From the NCBI GenBank assembly GCA_947625785.1, contig CANQPS010000016.1, positions 1 through 64,000 of the forward strand: a DNA stretch of 64,000 nucleotides. The letters are read 5' to 3'. Position 1 is the first letter of the stretch. Each line of letters opens with the position of its first letter. This document shows positions 42,365-51,675 of the stretch, piece after piece. The notes under the pieces are model-generated. The model made no database searches. It saw only the letters and a program-made list of their open reading frames with translations, and had not been told where the DNA came from. This stretch comes from an uncultured Clostridia bacterium. GTDB taxonomy: Bacteria > Bacillota > Clostridia > Oscillospirales > Acutalibacteraceae. The position numbers and the translations under genes are program-made.

Positions 42365-44164
42365 TTATAAAATATTTTTATCTTTTAGTTTATCAATAAT
42401 TTTGCAAACCATATTAGCACGGTTAAAAGGTGCTGTAAAGTAAAAACCATCTGTATGAGGTTTGATTTTCTCAGCAAGCTCCACAGCAATATTAACTCCG
42501 ACATTTTCGGCAGTATCTCTGTCCATATCAGCCGAGAACATTGAGATATATTTGTCAGGTATAGTTATTCCCGGAACTTCATTATTCATATAACTTGCAT
42601 TTCTAAGGCTTACAAGCGGCATAATACCGACTAAAACCTTTGCCCCCATTTTTCTTGCCTCATCTATAATACTAAGATTATTTATATCAAATATAGGCTG
42701 AGTGAGGAAAAAACCTGCACCTGCATCAATTTTTTTCTTAACTCTTATAAGCTCGGCAGATTTATTTACTGCATTTGGGTTGATTGCGCCGCCTGCCAAT
42801 ATAGGATTATCCGCAAATATATCTGAATTCATTTGTGAAAGTATTTCTATAAGTTTGGTTGAGCTTACATTAAATACAGGTTTGATAATACCTCTATCGC
42901 TTTCGCTTATATGGTCACCTGTGACAAATAATATTGCTCTGATATTTTCGCAGTATGCCCCTAAAATAGATGATTTTAAGGCATTAAGATTTTTATCTCG
43001 GCAACATATATGCGGCAGGACATCAATACCTGTTTCTCTTTTAATTTTTGCCGAGCAAATAACCGAATCAAGTTTTACTCTTGCAAGAGGTGAATCTGAT
43101 ATTGTAATAATATCAACATTTTTTTCTTTTAGGAGTTTTGCAGCATCTATTAATTTTGTAATATTACTGCTGTAAGGCGGGTCTAATTCAACCGCAATAA
43201 CAAATTGATTTTTAGCAATTCTCGATGTAAATTCACCCTGTTGTTTTTGCAGATTTTCTTGATAATAAGGTAATTTTTTTGTTTTGTATTGCGTATTATT
43301 AATTAAATCGTTTAAAGCACTTATATGTTCGGGGGTTGTACCACAGCAGCCGCCAACCATTTCAATACCTATATCGGTCAATTTATGTAACTTATTTGCA
43401 AAGTAGCTTGGTGTCATTGAAAAAATAGTTCTTGTATTTTCGATTGACGGATAGCCGGCATTTGGCATAATGCAAACAGGCTTTTGAAGATATTGCTTGG
43501 AATAGCGGTACATAGTTTCTGCGAGTTTAATAATATGAGTAGGACCGCAGCCGCAGTTTAGACCTATTGCGTCAATAAAATTTTTATTTTTATTTATTTG
43601 GTTTAGTATATCGTTTAAAGAAATACCTTCTCTTGTCTGACCATCCGGTGAAAGTGTAAACGATACCATAACTTCGTTGTCAGTATCAAGGTTTTTGATG
43701 TACTCAATAATATTATCAATATATCTTAAAGATGATATTGTTTCAAATAAAAAAGTTCTGCCGCCGCATTTATAGAATGTATTGACAATAGTTTTATACT
43801 CATCGAGGGGAGTTTCATTTTTATCCTCGTCTATATATATTGGACCTATATTGCATAATATGGTAATATCATCTATGCCATTTACGGCTTTTTCTGCGAT
43901 TTTATAGGCATTTTCAATGATTTTGACAACAACTTCAAGGCTAATACCAAGTGCCTTGGTATTAGCCGAGAAAGTATTGGTTCTGATAAATTTTGCACCG
44001 GAATTAATATATTCGTTATGTATTTGGGTTATGATTTCCGGATTACTCAGAACTGCGAGTTCGCACAGTGATGCCGGTTGGTCGGTTATTAACGAAAAAT
44101 AAGTTCCCATAGCACCATCTGTAAGAACAGCGTTTTTTGTTAAGGACAAATCTTTTAATTTCAT
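42365..44164 (-). CDS. Bifunctional homocysteine S-methyltransferase / methylenetetrahydrofolate reductase
   Basis: A 599-residue fusion of the YitJ type. Residues 1-290 are the homocysteine methyltransferase barrel, with zinc ligands in GLNCGCGP near residue 205 and GGCCGTTP near residue 273. Residues 310-595 are a MetF-like FAD barrel (VAVELDPPYS, FVTGDHISES, ITQP-like FLTQPIFD). Together they reduce methylene-THF and pass the methyl group to homocysteine, giving methionine. A cobalamin-dependent MetH remainder is not fused here. ATG 44164 with a ribosome binding site overlapping the spacer. Lies 17 bases after the AbrB-type gene, so probably co-transcribed. No SAM riboswitch seen. Confidence 0.9.
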   Translation of the reverse strand: MKLKDLSLTKNAVLTDGAMGTYFSLITDQPASLCELAVLSNPEIITQIHNEYINSGAKFIRTNTFSANTKALGISLEVVVKIIENAYKIAEKAVNGIDDITILCNIGPIYIDEDKNETPLDEYKTIVNTFYKCGGRTFLFETISSLRYIDNIIEYIKNLDTDNEVMVSFTLSPDGQTREGISLNDILNQINKNKNFIDAIGLNCGCGPTHIIKLAETMYRYSKQYLQKPVCIMPNAGYPSIENTRTIFSMTPSYFANKLHKLTDIGIEMVGGCCGTTPEHISALNDLINNTQYKTKKLPYYQENLQKQQGEFTSRIAKNQFVIAVELDPPYSSNITKLIDAAKLLKEKNVDIITISDSPLARVKLDSVICSAKIKRETGIDVLPHICCRDKNLNALKSSILGAYCENIRAILFVTGDHISESDRGIIKPVFNVSSTKLIEILSQMNSDIFADNPILAGGAINPNAVNKSAELIRVKKKIDAGAGFFLTQPIFDINNLSIIDEARKMGAKVLVGIMPLVSLRNASYMNNEVPGITIPDKYISMFSADMDRDTAENVGVNIAVELAEKIKPHTDGFYFTAPFNRANMVCKIIDKLKDKNIL

Positions 44165-44181
44165 TTCATATCACCTAATTA

Positions 44182-44430
44182 TTACATTAGTGATATGGAA
44201 AGTTTTTTGATACAATCCATACAGATATTTTTATCTTTAAAAGTAATTATATCGTCTTCATTGTCACAAAAAACGCAGGTGTTAGTCAATTTTTTGATAA
44301 TAACGGCATCATCTTCAATGTACATTTTAAGAGCATCGCCAACCTCAATGCCTAATTTTTTGCGTATGTCCATAGGCAATACAAATCTACCGTTTTCATC
44401 AATTTTTCTTATAAAGTTAGTATTTTTCAT
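44182..44430 (-). CDS. AbrB/SpoVT-type transition-state regulator with zinc-ribbon tail
   Basis: An 82-residue protein. Residues 1-50 form the AbrB swapped-hairpin domain (FIRKIDENGRFVLPMDIRKK then LGIEVGDALKMYIEDD), and residues 51-78 carry CVFC and CMDC, a small zinc ribbon, as in many clostridial AbrB proteins. RBS GGAGGA. Own promoter at 44464-44492. It may regulate the following methionine gene or act globally in growth-phase control. Confidence 0.92.
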   Translation of the reverse strand: MKNTNFIRKIDENGRFVLPMDIRKKLGIEVGDALKMYIEDDAVIIKKLTNTCVFCDNEDDIITFKDKNICMDCIKKLSISLM

Positions 44431-44463
44431 CTTAAATCCTCCAATTCATCTAACTTACTTCAA

Positions 44464-44492
44464 ATATTACCATAAAGTCCCATAAATGTCAA
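44464..44492 (-). promoter_or_regulatory. Sigma-A promoter of the AbrB-methyltransferase unit
   Basis: Minus strand: TTGACA (44492-44487), 17-base spacer, TAATAT (44469-44464). Confidence 0.75.
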
Positions 44493-44535
44493 CACTTAAT
44501 TTAGAATAATTTGTAAATTTTTTGTGTACAAAGGG

Positions 44536-44734
44536 ATTAGCGGGGCGTTGCCCACACCCCATAAGGGATTAGCGGGGCGTTGCCCCACACCCCATAAGGG
44601 CTTCGCCCTTAACCCGCAAGCCTTTTGAAAAAGGCTTGACCGAAAACTTTTGCGTTAAAAATAAAAGTTTTTGAGAGTTTTAAGAGAACTTTTTTCAAAA
44701 AGTTCTCTTAATGGGGTGTGGGGCGAAGCCCCGC
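44536..44734. repeat. Dispersed palindromic repeat, copy 4, with a tandem duplication of its left end
   Basis: The left arm ATTAGCGGGGCGTTGCCCAC ... CATAAGGG is present twice in tandem (44536-44567 and 44568-44600). The core with AAGCCTTTTGAAAAAGGCTT and AAGAGAACTTTTTTC follows, and the right arm ends GGGGCGAAGCCCCGC at 44734, only seven bases from the spmA ribosome binding site. It therefore forms the spmA leader. Confidence 0.85.
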
Positions 44735-44756
44735 AAAAGAAAGGAGATTTATTTTT

Positions 44757-45335
44757 ATGATGAATTATATATGGTCGGGTATGATAATAATAAGTTTTAT
44801 ATCTGCCTGTATAACCGGAAGAATGGCAGAACTTAGTAATGCAATTTTACAAGGTGCATCAAACGGTATAACCCTTGTGATTACAATGTGCGGAGCGATG
44901 TGTTTCTGGACAGGATTAATAAAAATAGCTGATGTATCAGGGGTTACAAGAGTATTAACAAGAGTTTTAACACCATTGTTAATAAAATTATTTCCGGATT
45001 ATAAAGATAATGAAAAGGCAAAAGGGGCAATATGTGGAAATATTGTAGCAAATTTACTCGGTCTTGGAAATGCCGCTACGCCGCTTGGAATAAATGCTAT
45101 GAAAGAAATGTCAAAGACGAACCCCTTAAGAGATACGGCTAATAACAGTATGGTTATGTTTGTAGTTATAAATACCGCATCGATACAGCTTATACCGACA
45201 ACTGTTGCTATGCTGCGGCAAAGTTATGGTTCAAATTCGCCGTTTGATATATTGCCTTGTATATGGATAACATCAATAATAAGTCTTGTGTTTGGAATTA
45301 TTATGGCAAAATTATTAGGGAGAAAAAGTATATGA
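44757..45335 (+). CDS. spmA: Spore maturation protein A
   Basis: A 192-residue membrane protein of the nucleoside-recognition (Gate) family. The start is MMNYIWSGMIIISFISACIT, followed by the hallmark NIVANLLGLGNAATPLGINAM and FVVINTASIQLIPTTVAML. With SpmB it is needed for spore core dehydration and heat resistance. ATG 44757 lies 10 bases after AAGGAG. An in-frame extension upstream runs through the repeat and is not native. Overlaps spmB by ATGA. Confidence 0.93.
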   Translation: MMNYIWSGMIIISFISACITGRMAELSNAILQGASNGITLVITMCGAMCFWTGLIKIADVSGVTRVLTRVLTPLLIKLFPDYKDNEKAKGAICGNIVANLLGLGNAATPLGINAMKEMSKTNPLRDTANNSMVMFVVINTASIQLIPTTVAMLRQSYGSNSPFDILPCIWITSIISLVFGIIMAKLLGRKSI

Positions 45336-45850
45336 GCATACTTGGAAATTATGTTTTACCGATAGTTTTAACATTGATTATATTGATAGCTTTATATAAA
45401 AAAGTACATATATTTGATGTATTTTTACAAGGAGCTAAGGAGGGATTAAGTTCAACATTATCAATAACACCTTCTCTTATAGGACTTGTCACTGCAGTTG
45501 CTATGATAAAGGCTTCGGGGGCTTTGGATATATTTTCGGCAGTTATATCGCCGATAACAAGTTTTTTTGGAGTACCGTCTGATGTTATACCAATGGCATT
45601 GATAAGGCCAATATCAGGAAGCGGCTCAACAGCATTATTAGATAGTATTCTTAAAGAAAACGGTGCTGACAGTCTTTGTGCAAAAATTGCTTGTGTAATG
45701 TCCGGTTCAACGGAAACAACTTTTTATGCAATAACAGTTTATTATTCGGCAGTATCAGTAAAGCATACAAGGCACACTGTTCCATCAGCGTTATTTGCGG
45801 ATTTGGTCAATGCGACAGTATCTATCGCAATAGTAATAATATTTTTTTGA
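45332..45850 (+). CDS. spmB: Spore maturation protein B
   Basis: A 172-residue partner of SpmA with LQGAKEGLSSTLSITPSLIG, MALIRPISGSGSTALLDSIL and the conserved MSGSTETTFYAITVYYSAV near the C-terminus. Translation starts in the spmA stop (ATGA), with AGGGAG upstream. Second evidence in the window for sporulation ability. Confidence 0.93.
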   Translation: MSILGNYVLPIVLTLIILIALYKKVHIFDVFLQGAKEGLSSTLSITPSLIGLVTAVAMIKASGALDIFSAVISPITSFFGVPSDVIPMALIRPISGSGSTALLDSILKENGADSLCAKIACVMSGSTETTFYAITVYYSAVSVKHTRHTVPSALFADLVNATVSIAIVIIFF

Positions 45851-46113
45851 AATGTAAACTTAAAGTTTGTCATATATAAACAAAGAAAGGCAAATTTATT
45901 TATATTAATATGACGGATATAGAAAAATATTGCTAAATGCAATTATATTGGTATGGTAATTTTGCACAAATAATAAGCAGTTTGGTTTATAATTTGTTTA
46001 AAAAGCCACCTTTATTTTTCTTTTACGCCATTAAATATGAATTTTTCGTTAAAATTCACAAAAATTTTACATATCTTTGTACATAAACAAGATAAAATTT
46101 TATTCATAAATTG
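45851..46113. other. Gene-free interval between spmB and the pilus locus
   Basis: AT-rich, no supported coding region and no clear terminator for spmAB. The short frames here lack ribosome binding sites. Confidence 0.5.
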
Positions 46114-46142
46114 TTGACAATTTGCAAATATCGTTGTAAAAT
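46114..46142 (+). promoter_or_regulatory. Sigma-A promoter of the major pilin gene
   Basis: TTGACA (46114-46119), 17-base spacer, TAAAAT (46137-46142), 68 bases before the ATG. A strong promoter suits an abundant pilin. Confidence 0.8.
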
Positions 46143-46209
46143 ATAAACATCAACAACGAACAATGTGTCCGTTGAATAAAGAATTTATTTTAAGAAAGAG
46201 GTTTTCGAA

Positions 46210-46650
46210 ATGAAAAACACAATGGCACTCCAAAAATCCTTACTCGTTAAAAAGAGTAAGAAAGGCTTTACACTCGTAGAGCTTGTAGTAGTTATAGCTA
46301 TCCTTGCAATCCTTGCAGCAGTAGCTATCCCAGTAGTAACCAGCTTAATCAACAAGGCTAACAGAAGTGCAGACCAATCAACAGCATCAACTGTTACATC
46401 TACACTTAACACAGCTTACTCAGAGATAGAGTCTGGTATCAGAAGTGATATTAGTTTGATTTCAACTGTAGCTGACTGCTTAAAGGCTTACAATGTAGAG
46501 TTAGGCAGCAATAGTTACAGTGGTTGGACATGGGCTTATTTAGATGGTGTTTGTTATGCAGATTCAAGTGAGTGTGGTACTGGTAGTCCAACTGCTCTTG
46601 ATGCTGGTACTGTTACTCTTCAACAATTTATGGGTAATGCTCATACCTGA
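46210..46650 (+). CDS. Type IV major pilin (prepilin)
   Basis: A 146-residue prepilin. The leader of about 18 residues ends in KKSKKG, followed by the N-methylated-type helix FTLVELVVVIAILAILAAVA with the conserved Glu5. The head domain has three Cys (DCLKAY, VCYADSSEC). Cleavage after Gly by the prepilin peptidase at 49180 is expected. It stands first in the pilus locus with its own strong promoter and a strong terminator, which is the usual arrangement for the major subunit. RBS AAAGAGG. Confidence 0.93.
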   Translation: MKNTMALQKSLLVKKSKKGFTLVELVVVIAILAILAAVAIPVVTSLINKANRSADQSTASTVTSTLNTAYSEIESGIRSDISLISTVADCLKAYNVELGSNSYSGWTWAYLDGVCYADSSECGTGSPTALDAGTVTLQQFMGNAHT

Positions 46651-46695
46651 TAGTTGCTACATATAAATAAAGTGACTTTAAAAATCTAAAAATTC

Positions 46696-46722
46696 AAAAG
46701 CCCGGATATCCGGGCTTTTGTT
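46696..46722 (+). terminator. Strong terminator after the major pilin gene
   Basis: AAAAGCCCGGAT directly abuts ATCCGGGCTTTT (46696-46719), followed by GTTG. It would limit read-through from the abundant pilin message into the assembly genes. Confidence 0.85.
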
Positions 46723-46814
46723 GTATGGCATATTTAAACATAATCTCATTATTAAACAGTATATTTTTAGTTAAAAATATAAAAAATTTTAGAAAAAGAG
46801 TGGTGTAATCAGTT

Positions 46815-48512
46815 TTGAAAACTACATTGGTTCAAGTTTCAAGGGATTTTATTGCCTTGACAACCGCTGAGTATGAAAGAAAACAATCGTTAAAAAACGC
46901 CGATGCGTCAAGGGTTACATTCGGGCCGACCGTTCTGATTGAGCTTACAGAACAACTAAAAGATAACCCAATGAAGTCAACGGCGGAATTTGCAAGTTAT
47001 GTAAAGAACTGTGCAAAACAATATGACATTGATGTATCAAATGTCTACATCTGTTTAGAGGACGATAACCTTATCAGTAAGGAATATCAACACGCTCCTG
47101 CTAAACAAAAATTCTTGGCAACATTCGCTAAAATGGAGGCAGAAAGCGTTGTTCCGGATGATATTAATCTTTATTCTGTAATTAGCTACGAGTATGGTCT
47201 GCAATACGGAAAGAAAAGTGCAGACACTCTCAATGCATCACTTTTTGCGGCTAATACAAAATTTATTGATGATTTAAGAAGCGCTTTTGAGCGTCTTGGT
47301 ATGGTCGTAGAAAAAATTACTCCTCCTGTTGTCGGAATGTTGCACGCGTGTAAATCCCACGTTAATACCGCAAACAGAGTTGTGGCTATACTTAGTCTTG
47401 ACTATGTTTCTATACGCCTTGTTATTATGAGAAACGGAGCGCCTATATTCCAACAATGTTTCCAGAGTGTTCTTGGCGATATTGCTGCAATACTTGCAGA
47501 TGATATGGGAATTAGTTTCAGCGAAGCTATTCAATTGATTAAGAAGGAGGGCATAGGCGTTGAAGAACAATGTCAATTCCCACAATCAATCAGACAAATC
47601 CAATCCTTCCTTGATAACGCTGCCGCAGAAGTAGTAAGAAATCTTCGTATGGTTCTTTCGTCAGAAAGAATTGAATTAGACCAAGTATATATTGCGGATA
47701 TACTTGCATCATTGCCGGGTCTTGAAAAATATTGCCGTCAGCTTGGTATAGCTGCCCCTATATCAAATATTGACACAGGTTTTTCAAGTCCATCATTCTT
47801 GCCGGTATTGACGTCTGCCGCATCATCGTCAGGTGCTACACCGTCATCATACTTTACATTTAATGGTATTATCGGTATAGTTAATCCTCAGGTAGGTAAC
47901 TTGCTCAATAGTATGTCTTTGGCAGAAAAACAAATGTTGAGTATTGGTAAGTTTGTTACCCCTATTCTTGGTCTTGCGTTGGCAGGCTGGGTGCTTATAA
48001 CTGCCGGTTTATGGGTATTCTATTATTTCAGAGAGCAAAGTGACAACAAAAAACTTGCTCTTGATAAGTATAAAGAGGCTCAAAACTTACTTGCCGAACA
48101 CGAAAACTATACTATGAAAGTACAAAATCTTGAAAAGGACAGACAATTATTACCGTTTACATATCTATATATGGAAGATATGTTAAACCAATCTATTAAT
48201 CAGGTAGAAGATGACGAAACCGTAAAATCCGTTTCCTCTTATGCTTTCAATGCGGCTAAAAAGACAGTTGACATAAACTTTGATATCGGTGATGTACAAC
48301 AACTTGTTGACCTAAAGAACAAAATTAATGATTTGGGATATTTTGTTGTATCAAGTTCAATGCAAGGTAACAGAGTAGAAGAAGATGACAACAAAAATGA
48401 CAAGGATAAAGATGTACTTAACTATTCTTGGAAACTACAACTCACAGTCACACCTGAAACCGATGCCAAAGCATTGCAGGACTATGCGGCAAAACTTGCG
48501 TCAGGTAATTAA
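46815..48512 (+). CDS. pilM: PilM-PilN fusion protein of the type IV pilus
   Basis: A 565-residue protein. Residues 1-340 resemble the actin-like PilM/ComGB-adjacent ATPase fold (VAILSLDYVSIRLVIMRNG, VLGDIAAILADDMG, LRMVLSSERIELDQVYIADI). A membrane helix follows at about 385-408 (PILGLALAGWVLITAGLWVF), then a coiled coil (residues 412-450) and an outer domain ending in TVTPETDAKAL, as in PilN. Separate PilM and PilN genes are the rule, and no pilN is present here, so a fusion is likely. TTG 46815 is taken as start. pilO follows after 18 bases. Confidence 0.8.
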   Translation: MKTTLVQVSRDFIALTTAEYERKQSLKNADASRVTFGPTVLIELTEQLKDNPMKSTAEFASYVKNCAKQYDIDVSNVYICLEDDNLISKEYQHAPAKQKFLATFAKMEAESVVPDDINLYSVISYEYGLQYGKKSADTLNASLFAANTKFIDDLRSAFERLGMVVEKITPPVVGMLHACKSHVNTANRVVAILSLDYVSIRLVIMRNGAPIFQQCFQSVLGDIAAILADDMGISFSEAIQLIKKEGIGVEEQCQFPQSIRQIQSFLDNAAAEVVRNLRMVLSSERIELDQVYIADILASLPGLEKYCRQLGIAAPISNIDTGFSSPSFLPVLTSAASSSGATPSSYFTFNGIIGIVNPQVGNLLNSMSLAEKQMLSIGKFVTPILGLALAGWVLITAGLWVFYYFREQSDNKKLALDKYKEAQNLLAEHENYTMKVQNLEKDRQLLPFTYLYMEDMLNQSINQVEDDETVKSVSSYAFNAAKKTVDINFDIGDVQQLVDLKNKINDLGYFVVSSSMQGNRVEEDDNKNDKDKDVLNYSWKLQLTVTPETDAKALQDYAAKLASGN

Positions 48513-48530
48513 GAGAGGGGGATTTTTCAG

Positions 48531-49160
48531 ATGAATAAGAAGAAAGAACAAGGCGTACCAAGATTTATATTGGTTGCAATAGCTATAGTTGTGTTGGCTA
48601 TATTGTTTGGTCTTATAGTATTTAATAAATTTTTGACAGAGAGAAAGAACTATGTTAAAAATCACGAGGAGGCCACCGCACAAATTAATCTTTGGGAAGA
48701 TACTCTCTCTAAAAAGGAACAATATCAAAATGAAATAAATGCTCTTAAAGAGGAATATGATCAAAGAAGAGCAGAATTATTTATAGACGCTGCTCAGTCA
48801 ATAGATGATGTAAACGATATGCTTCTTAACGCAGACCTCGCATTAGAATCTATTAATATTAGTGAATCCGCAAAATATGGCGGAAGCAGTTCATCAGGCG
48901 ACCCTATATACGCAACAACAATAGCTATTACTCTATATGCAGATCGTGAAACATTATCAAAAGTTCTTCATTATTTTGAACAGGATTCTATTGGTTCATA
49001 CTATATAACAGATATGACGGTTCAAACAATGCTTGAAAAAGACGATAAGACAGGTGAAGAAAAACCTTCCGATTACTATTCTATAACTATGAAGGTTACG
49101 CTTTACTATTTCGTTCCGGGTACTACTGAAAGCACTGCATCAACAACATCAGCAGCTTAA
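48531..49160 (+). CDS. pilO: PilO-like alignment protein
   Basis: A 209-residue protein. One membrane helix (residues 11-30, FILVAIAIVVLAILFGLIVF) leads into a coiled coil (residues 35-75) and a ferredoxin-like outer domain (TTIAITLYADRETLSKVLHY). Topology and place directly after the PilM-N fusion identify it as PilO, which joins PilN in the membrane platform. RBS AGAGGGGGA. The C-terminus is Ser/Thr-rich. Confidence 0.82.
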   Translation: MNKKKEQGVPRFILVAIAIVVLAILFGLIVFNKFLTERKNYVKNHEEATAQINLWEDTLSKKEQYQNEINALKEEYDQRRAELFIDAAQSIDDVNDMLLNADLALESINISESAKYGGSSSSGDPIYATTIAITLYADRETLSKVLHYFEQDSIGSYYITDMTVQTMLEKDDKTGEEKPSDYYSITMKVTLYYFVPGTTESTASTTSAA

Positions 49161-49179
49161 TAGTTTATAGTAGATATAA

Positions 49180-49929
49180 ATGGGATATGATGATATTATA
49201 TGGGGAGTAGTTCTGACGCTGTTATCATTCGGAATGGGATATATATTATTTCTTATGTTCAATAAGGTACCGGCAAAGTGGTTTTGTGACTATGACGAAG
49301 AGCCCGGCGAAGAATTACTTTCCCAAAGAGTATTTTTTAAAAGAGGAGGTATAGTATTTTCTATACTTCTTGCGATTACATTTATTTTGTGTCGATACCA
49401 ATACGACACAAAATGGGTGTATAATATATGTTTTTGCTTGGCAATATCAGTACTTTTTATAATATCGGTTGCTGATTTCAAGTATTGTATTATTCCTGAC
49501 CAATTCACTGCTGCATTAGCGGTCATTTTTGCGGTAATATCAATATATGATATTATTTCTAAAAATAATATATTGCATACTGTTTGGTATCAACCATTAA
49601 TCGGCGGAATTTGCGGCGGAGCAATAATGCTTTTGATAAATCTTTTAAGCAGGCTTATTTATAAAAAGGACGGTATAGGATTTGGTGATGTCAAGCTTTT
49701 CGCAGCCGTTGGAATAGTGGCAGGAATAAAAGGTATATTTATATGTACATTTCTTTCGCTTATTACGGCAACAATATGTTTTATAGTTATTATGCTTTTT
49801 AATAGCATAAAAAAAGATAGTTATCTTGCCTTTGGACCATATATAGCAATAAGTACGATTTTATACATTATATTTAAGTGTAACATTGAACAAATATTAC
49901 AATGGTATTTAAAAATAATATCTGCATAA
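49180..49929 (+). CDS. pilD: Prepilin peptidase (A24 family) lacking the usual cysteine domain
   Basis: A 249-residue membrane aspartyl protease. The catalytic aspartates are in SVADFKYCIIPDQ (residue about 97) and DGIGFGDVKLFAAVGI (GxGD, residue about 169). Around eight helices are present. The N-terminal region has KVPAKWFCDYDEEPGEELLS but not the two CxxC pairs of PilD, so the methyltransferase half may be reduced. It would process all prepilins of the locus. No good ribosome binding site precedes ATG 49180, so translation may be coupled to pilO, which ends 19 bases earlier. Confidence 0.88.
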   Translation: MGYDDIIWGVVLTLLSFGMGYILFLMFNKVPAKWFCDYDEEPGEELLSQRVFFKRGGIVFSILLAITFILCRYQYDTKWVYNICFCLAISVLFIISVADFKYCIIPDQFTAALAVIFAVISIYDIISKNNILHTVWYQPLIGGICGGAIMLLINLLSRLIYKKDGIGFGDVKLFAAVGIVAGIKGIFICTFLSLITATICFIVIMLFNSIKKDSYLAFGPYIAISTILYIIFKCNIEQILQWYLKIISA

Positions 49930-49958
49930 AATAAATAAAAAAGGTTTGGCGATTTTAA

Positions 49959-51644
49959 ATGAGACTCTCTAATTTAAAGATTGGTCAACTTCTCGTAAAA
50001 TCGGGCTATGTTACACAGGAGCAAATTGACGCAGCCATAGAAAAAAATAAAGATTCTAAAATGCGTTTAGGAGAAATGCTCGTAGCCGAAAAACTTGTTA
50101 CGGAAGAACAAATTTGTCGTGCTCTTGAAAAACAGCACTCGATACCTTATGTAAACTTGACCACAACAGAAATTTCTCCGGATTTGGCAAAGATAGTTCC
50201 GGAAAATCTTGCCCGCACCAATATGCTTGTACCAATAAGCCTCAACGGAAGATTTTTGACGGTAGCTATTGCAGATCCACTTAATTATAAAGGACTTAAT
50301 GATGTAGGTACATACACAAAATTAAAAATTACCCCTGTTATTGCAGAAACAGAAAAAATAAAACAAAAACATCGTGAACTTTATGCAGCACAAAAAGTAT
50401 ATGATGATGCACAAGAATTTATTTCGTCACAAAAGAAAAATGATATAAATGAAGAAGAACTTGCTAATGCCGGTGCTGACGACCAGCCAATTATCCGTTT
50501 CGTAAACAATATGATTGAAGAAGCTGTTGCAACAAAAACAAGTGATATTCACGTTGAACCTATGGAAACAATGATGAGAATACGCTTCCGTATTGACGGC
50601 CACTTACAGGTTTATATGGAAACAAGTCCGGACCTTATCGCATCAGTTACAAGCCGTATTAAGTTTATAGGCGGTATGAATATAGCAGAAAAAAGAATTC
50701 CTCAGGACGGTCGTATTAAGTACAGAGTTGGCAGTATAGATATTGATATGCGTATTTCAGTACTTCCAAGTTTGTATGGCGAAAAGATAGTTATGCGTAT
50801 TACTACGGCACTCGGTTTGGAACAAAAGTTGGATAAATTAGGATTTTTACCGGAAAATCTTGAGAAAATCCAAACTTATCTCAAAAGTGCCAGAGGTATT
50901 ATACTTGTTACAGGTGCGACCGGTAGCGGTAAATCTACAACATTATATGCAGCTCTTAAAGATATAATGAGAGAGGATATTAATATTATTACAGTTGAAG
51001 ACCCTGTTGAAACCATTGTTCCGGGTATTACACAAGTTCACGTTAATGCAAAAGCAGGACTTACATTTGCGGCAGCATTACGTTCTATTCTTCGTCAGGA
51101 CCCTGATATTATAATGATTGGTGAGATTCGTGACGGTGAAACGGCAGAAATAGCAGCAAGTGCAGCTATTACAGGTCACTTGGTGTTGTCAACACTGCAT
51201 ACATACGATGCACCAAGTACAGTTATTCGTTTGGTAGATATGGGACTTGACCGATTTACAGTAACATCTGCATTGTTAGGGGTTTGTGCCCAAAGACTTA
51301 TTTTAAGACTTTGTACAAAATGTAAAGAAGAATATTATGCTTCTCCGGAAGAATTGAAGTATTTAGGTATGGAACCAACGCAAAGAGTTAAATTGTATAG
51401 ACATAAAGGTTGTGAAGTATGCGGCAGAAAAGGTTATAAAGGTCGTATAGGTGTTCACGAGGTTATGACTATAACGAGAAGAATAAAAGAAGTAGTACAA
51501 CAAGGCGGAAGTACCGAAGAAATAAGAGATGTTGCTCTTGAAGAAGGTATGATATTAATGTCTGAAAATGTTCGCCGTCTTGTATTGCAGGGTCTTACTT
51601 CTGTTGATGTATATACAGAGTTAGTACTGGCAAGAGAGCAATAA
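49959..51644 (+). CDS. pilB: Type IV pilus extension ATPase PilB
   Basis: A 561-residue GspE-family hexameric ATPase. It has an N-terminal MshEN domain (LVKSGYVTQEQIDAAIEKN), the Arg-finger region SDIHVEPMETMMRIRFRIDG, Walker A VTGATGSGKSTTLYAAL, the Asp box EDPVETIVPG, Walker B IIMIGEIRDGETAEIA and HTYDAP. The zinc-binding C-terminal segment is CTKCKEEYY ... CEVCGRKGYKGRIGVHE. All catalytic motifs are intact. Powers pilus extension. RBS AAAGG. Confidence 0.95.
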   Translation: MRLSNLKIGQLLVKSGYVTQEQIDAAIEKNKDSKMRLGEMLVAEKLVTEEQICRALEKQHSIPYVNLTTTEISPDLAKIVPENLARTNMLVPISLNGRFLTVAIADPLNYKGLNDVGTYTKLKITPVIAETEKIKQKHRELYAAQKVYDDAQEFISSQKKNDINEEELANAGADDQPIIRFVNNMIEEAVATKTSDIHVEPMETMMRIRFRIDGHLQVYMETSPDLIASVTSRIKFIGGMNIAEKRIPQDGRIKYRVGSIDIDMRISVLPSLYGEKIVMRITTALGLEQKLDKLGFLPENLEKIQTYLKSARGIILVTGATGSGKSTTLYAALKDIMREDINIITVEDPVETIVPGITQVHVNAKAGLTFAAALRSILRQDPDIIMIGEIRDGETAEIAASAAITGHLVLSTLHTYDAPSTVIRLVDMGLDRFTVTSALLGVCAQRLILRLCTKCKEEYYASPEELKYLGMEPTQRVKLYRHKGCEVCGRKGYKGRIGVHEVMTITRRIKEVVQQGGSTEEIRDVALEEGMILMSENVRRLVLQGLTSVDVYTELVLAREQ

Positions 51645-51675
51645 AAAATTCTTATAAGATAGGAGCGATAAACCG

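Noticed and set aside
44431-44535. SAM or T-box riboswitch before the AbrB-methyltransferase unit
   Set aside because: The leader between the promoter and the ATG is too short and lacks the expected stems.
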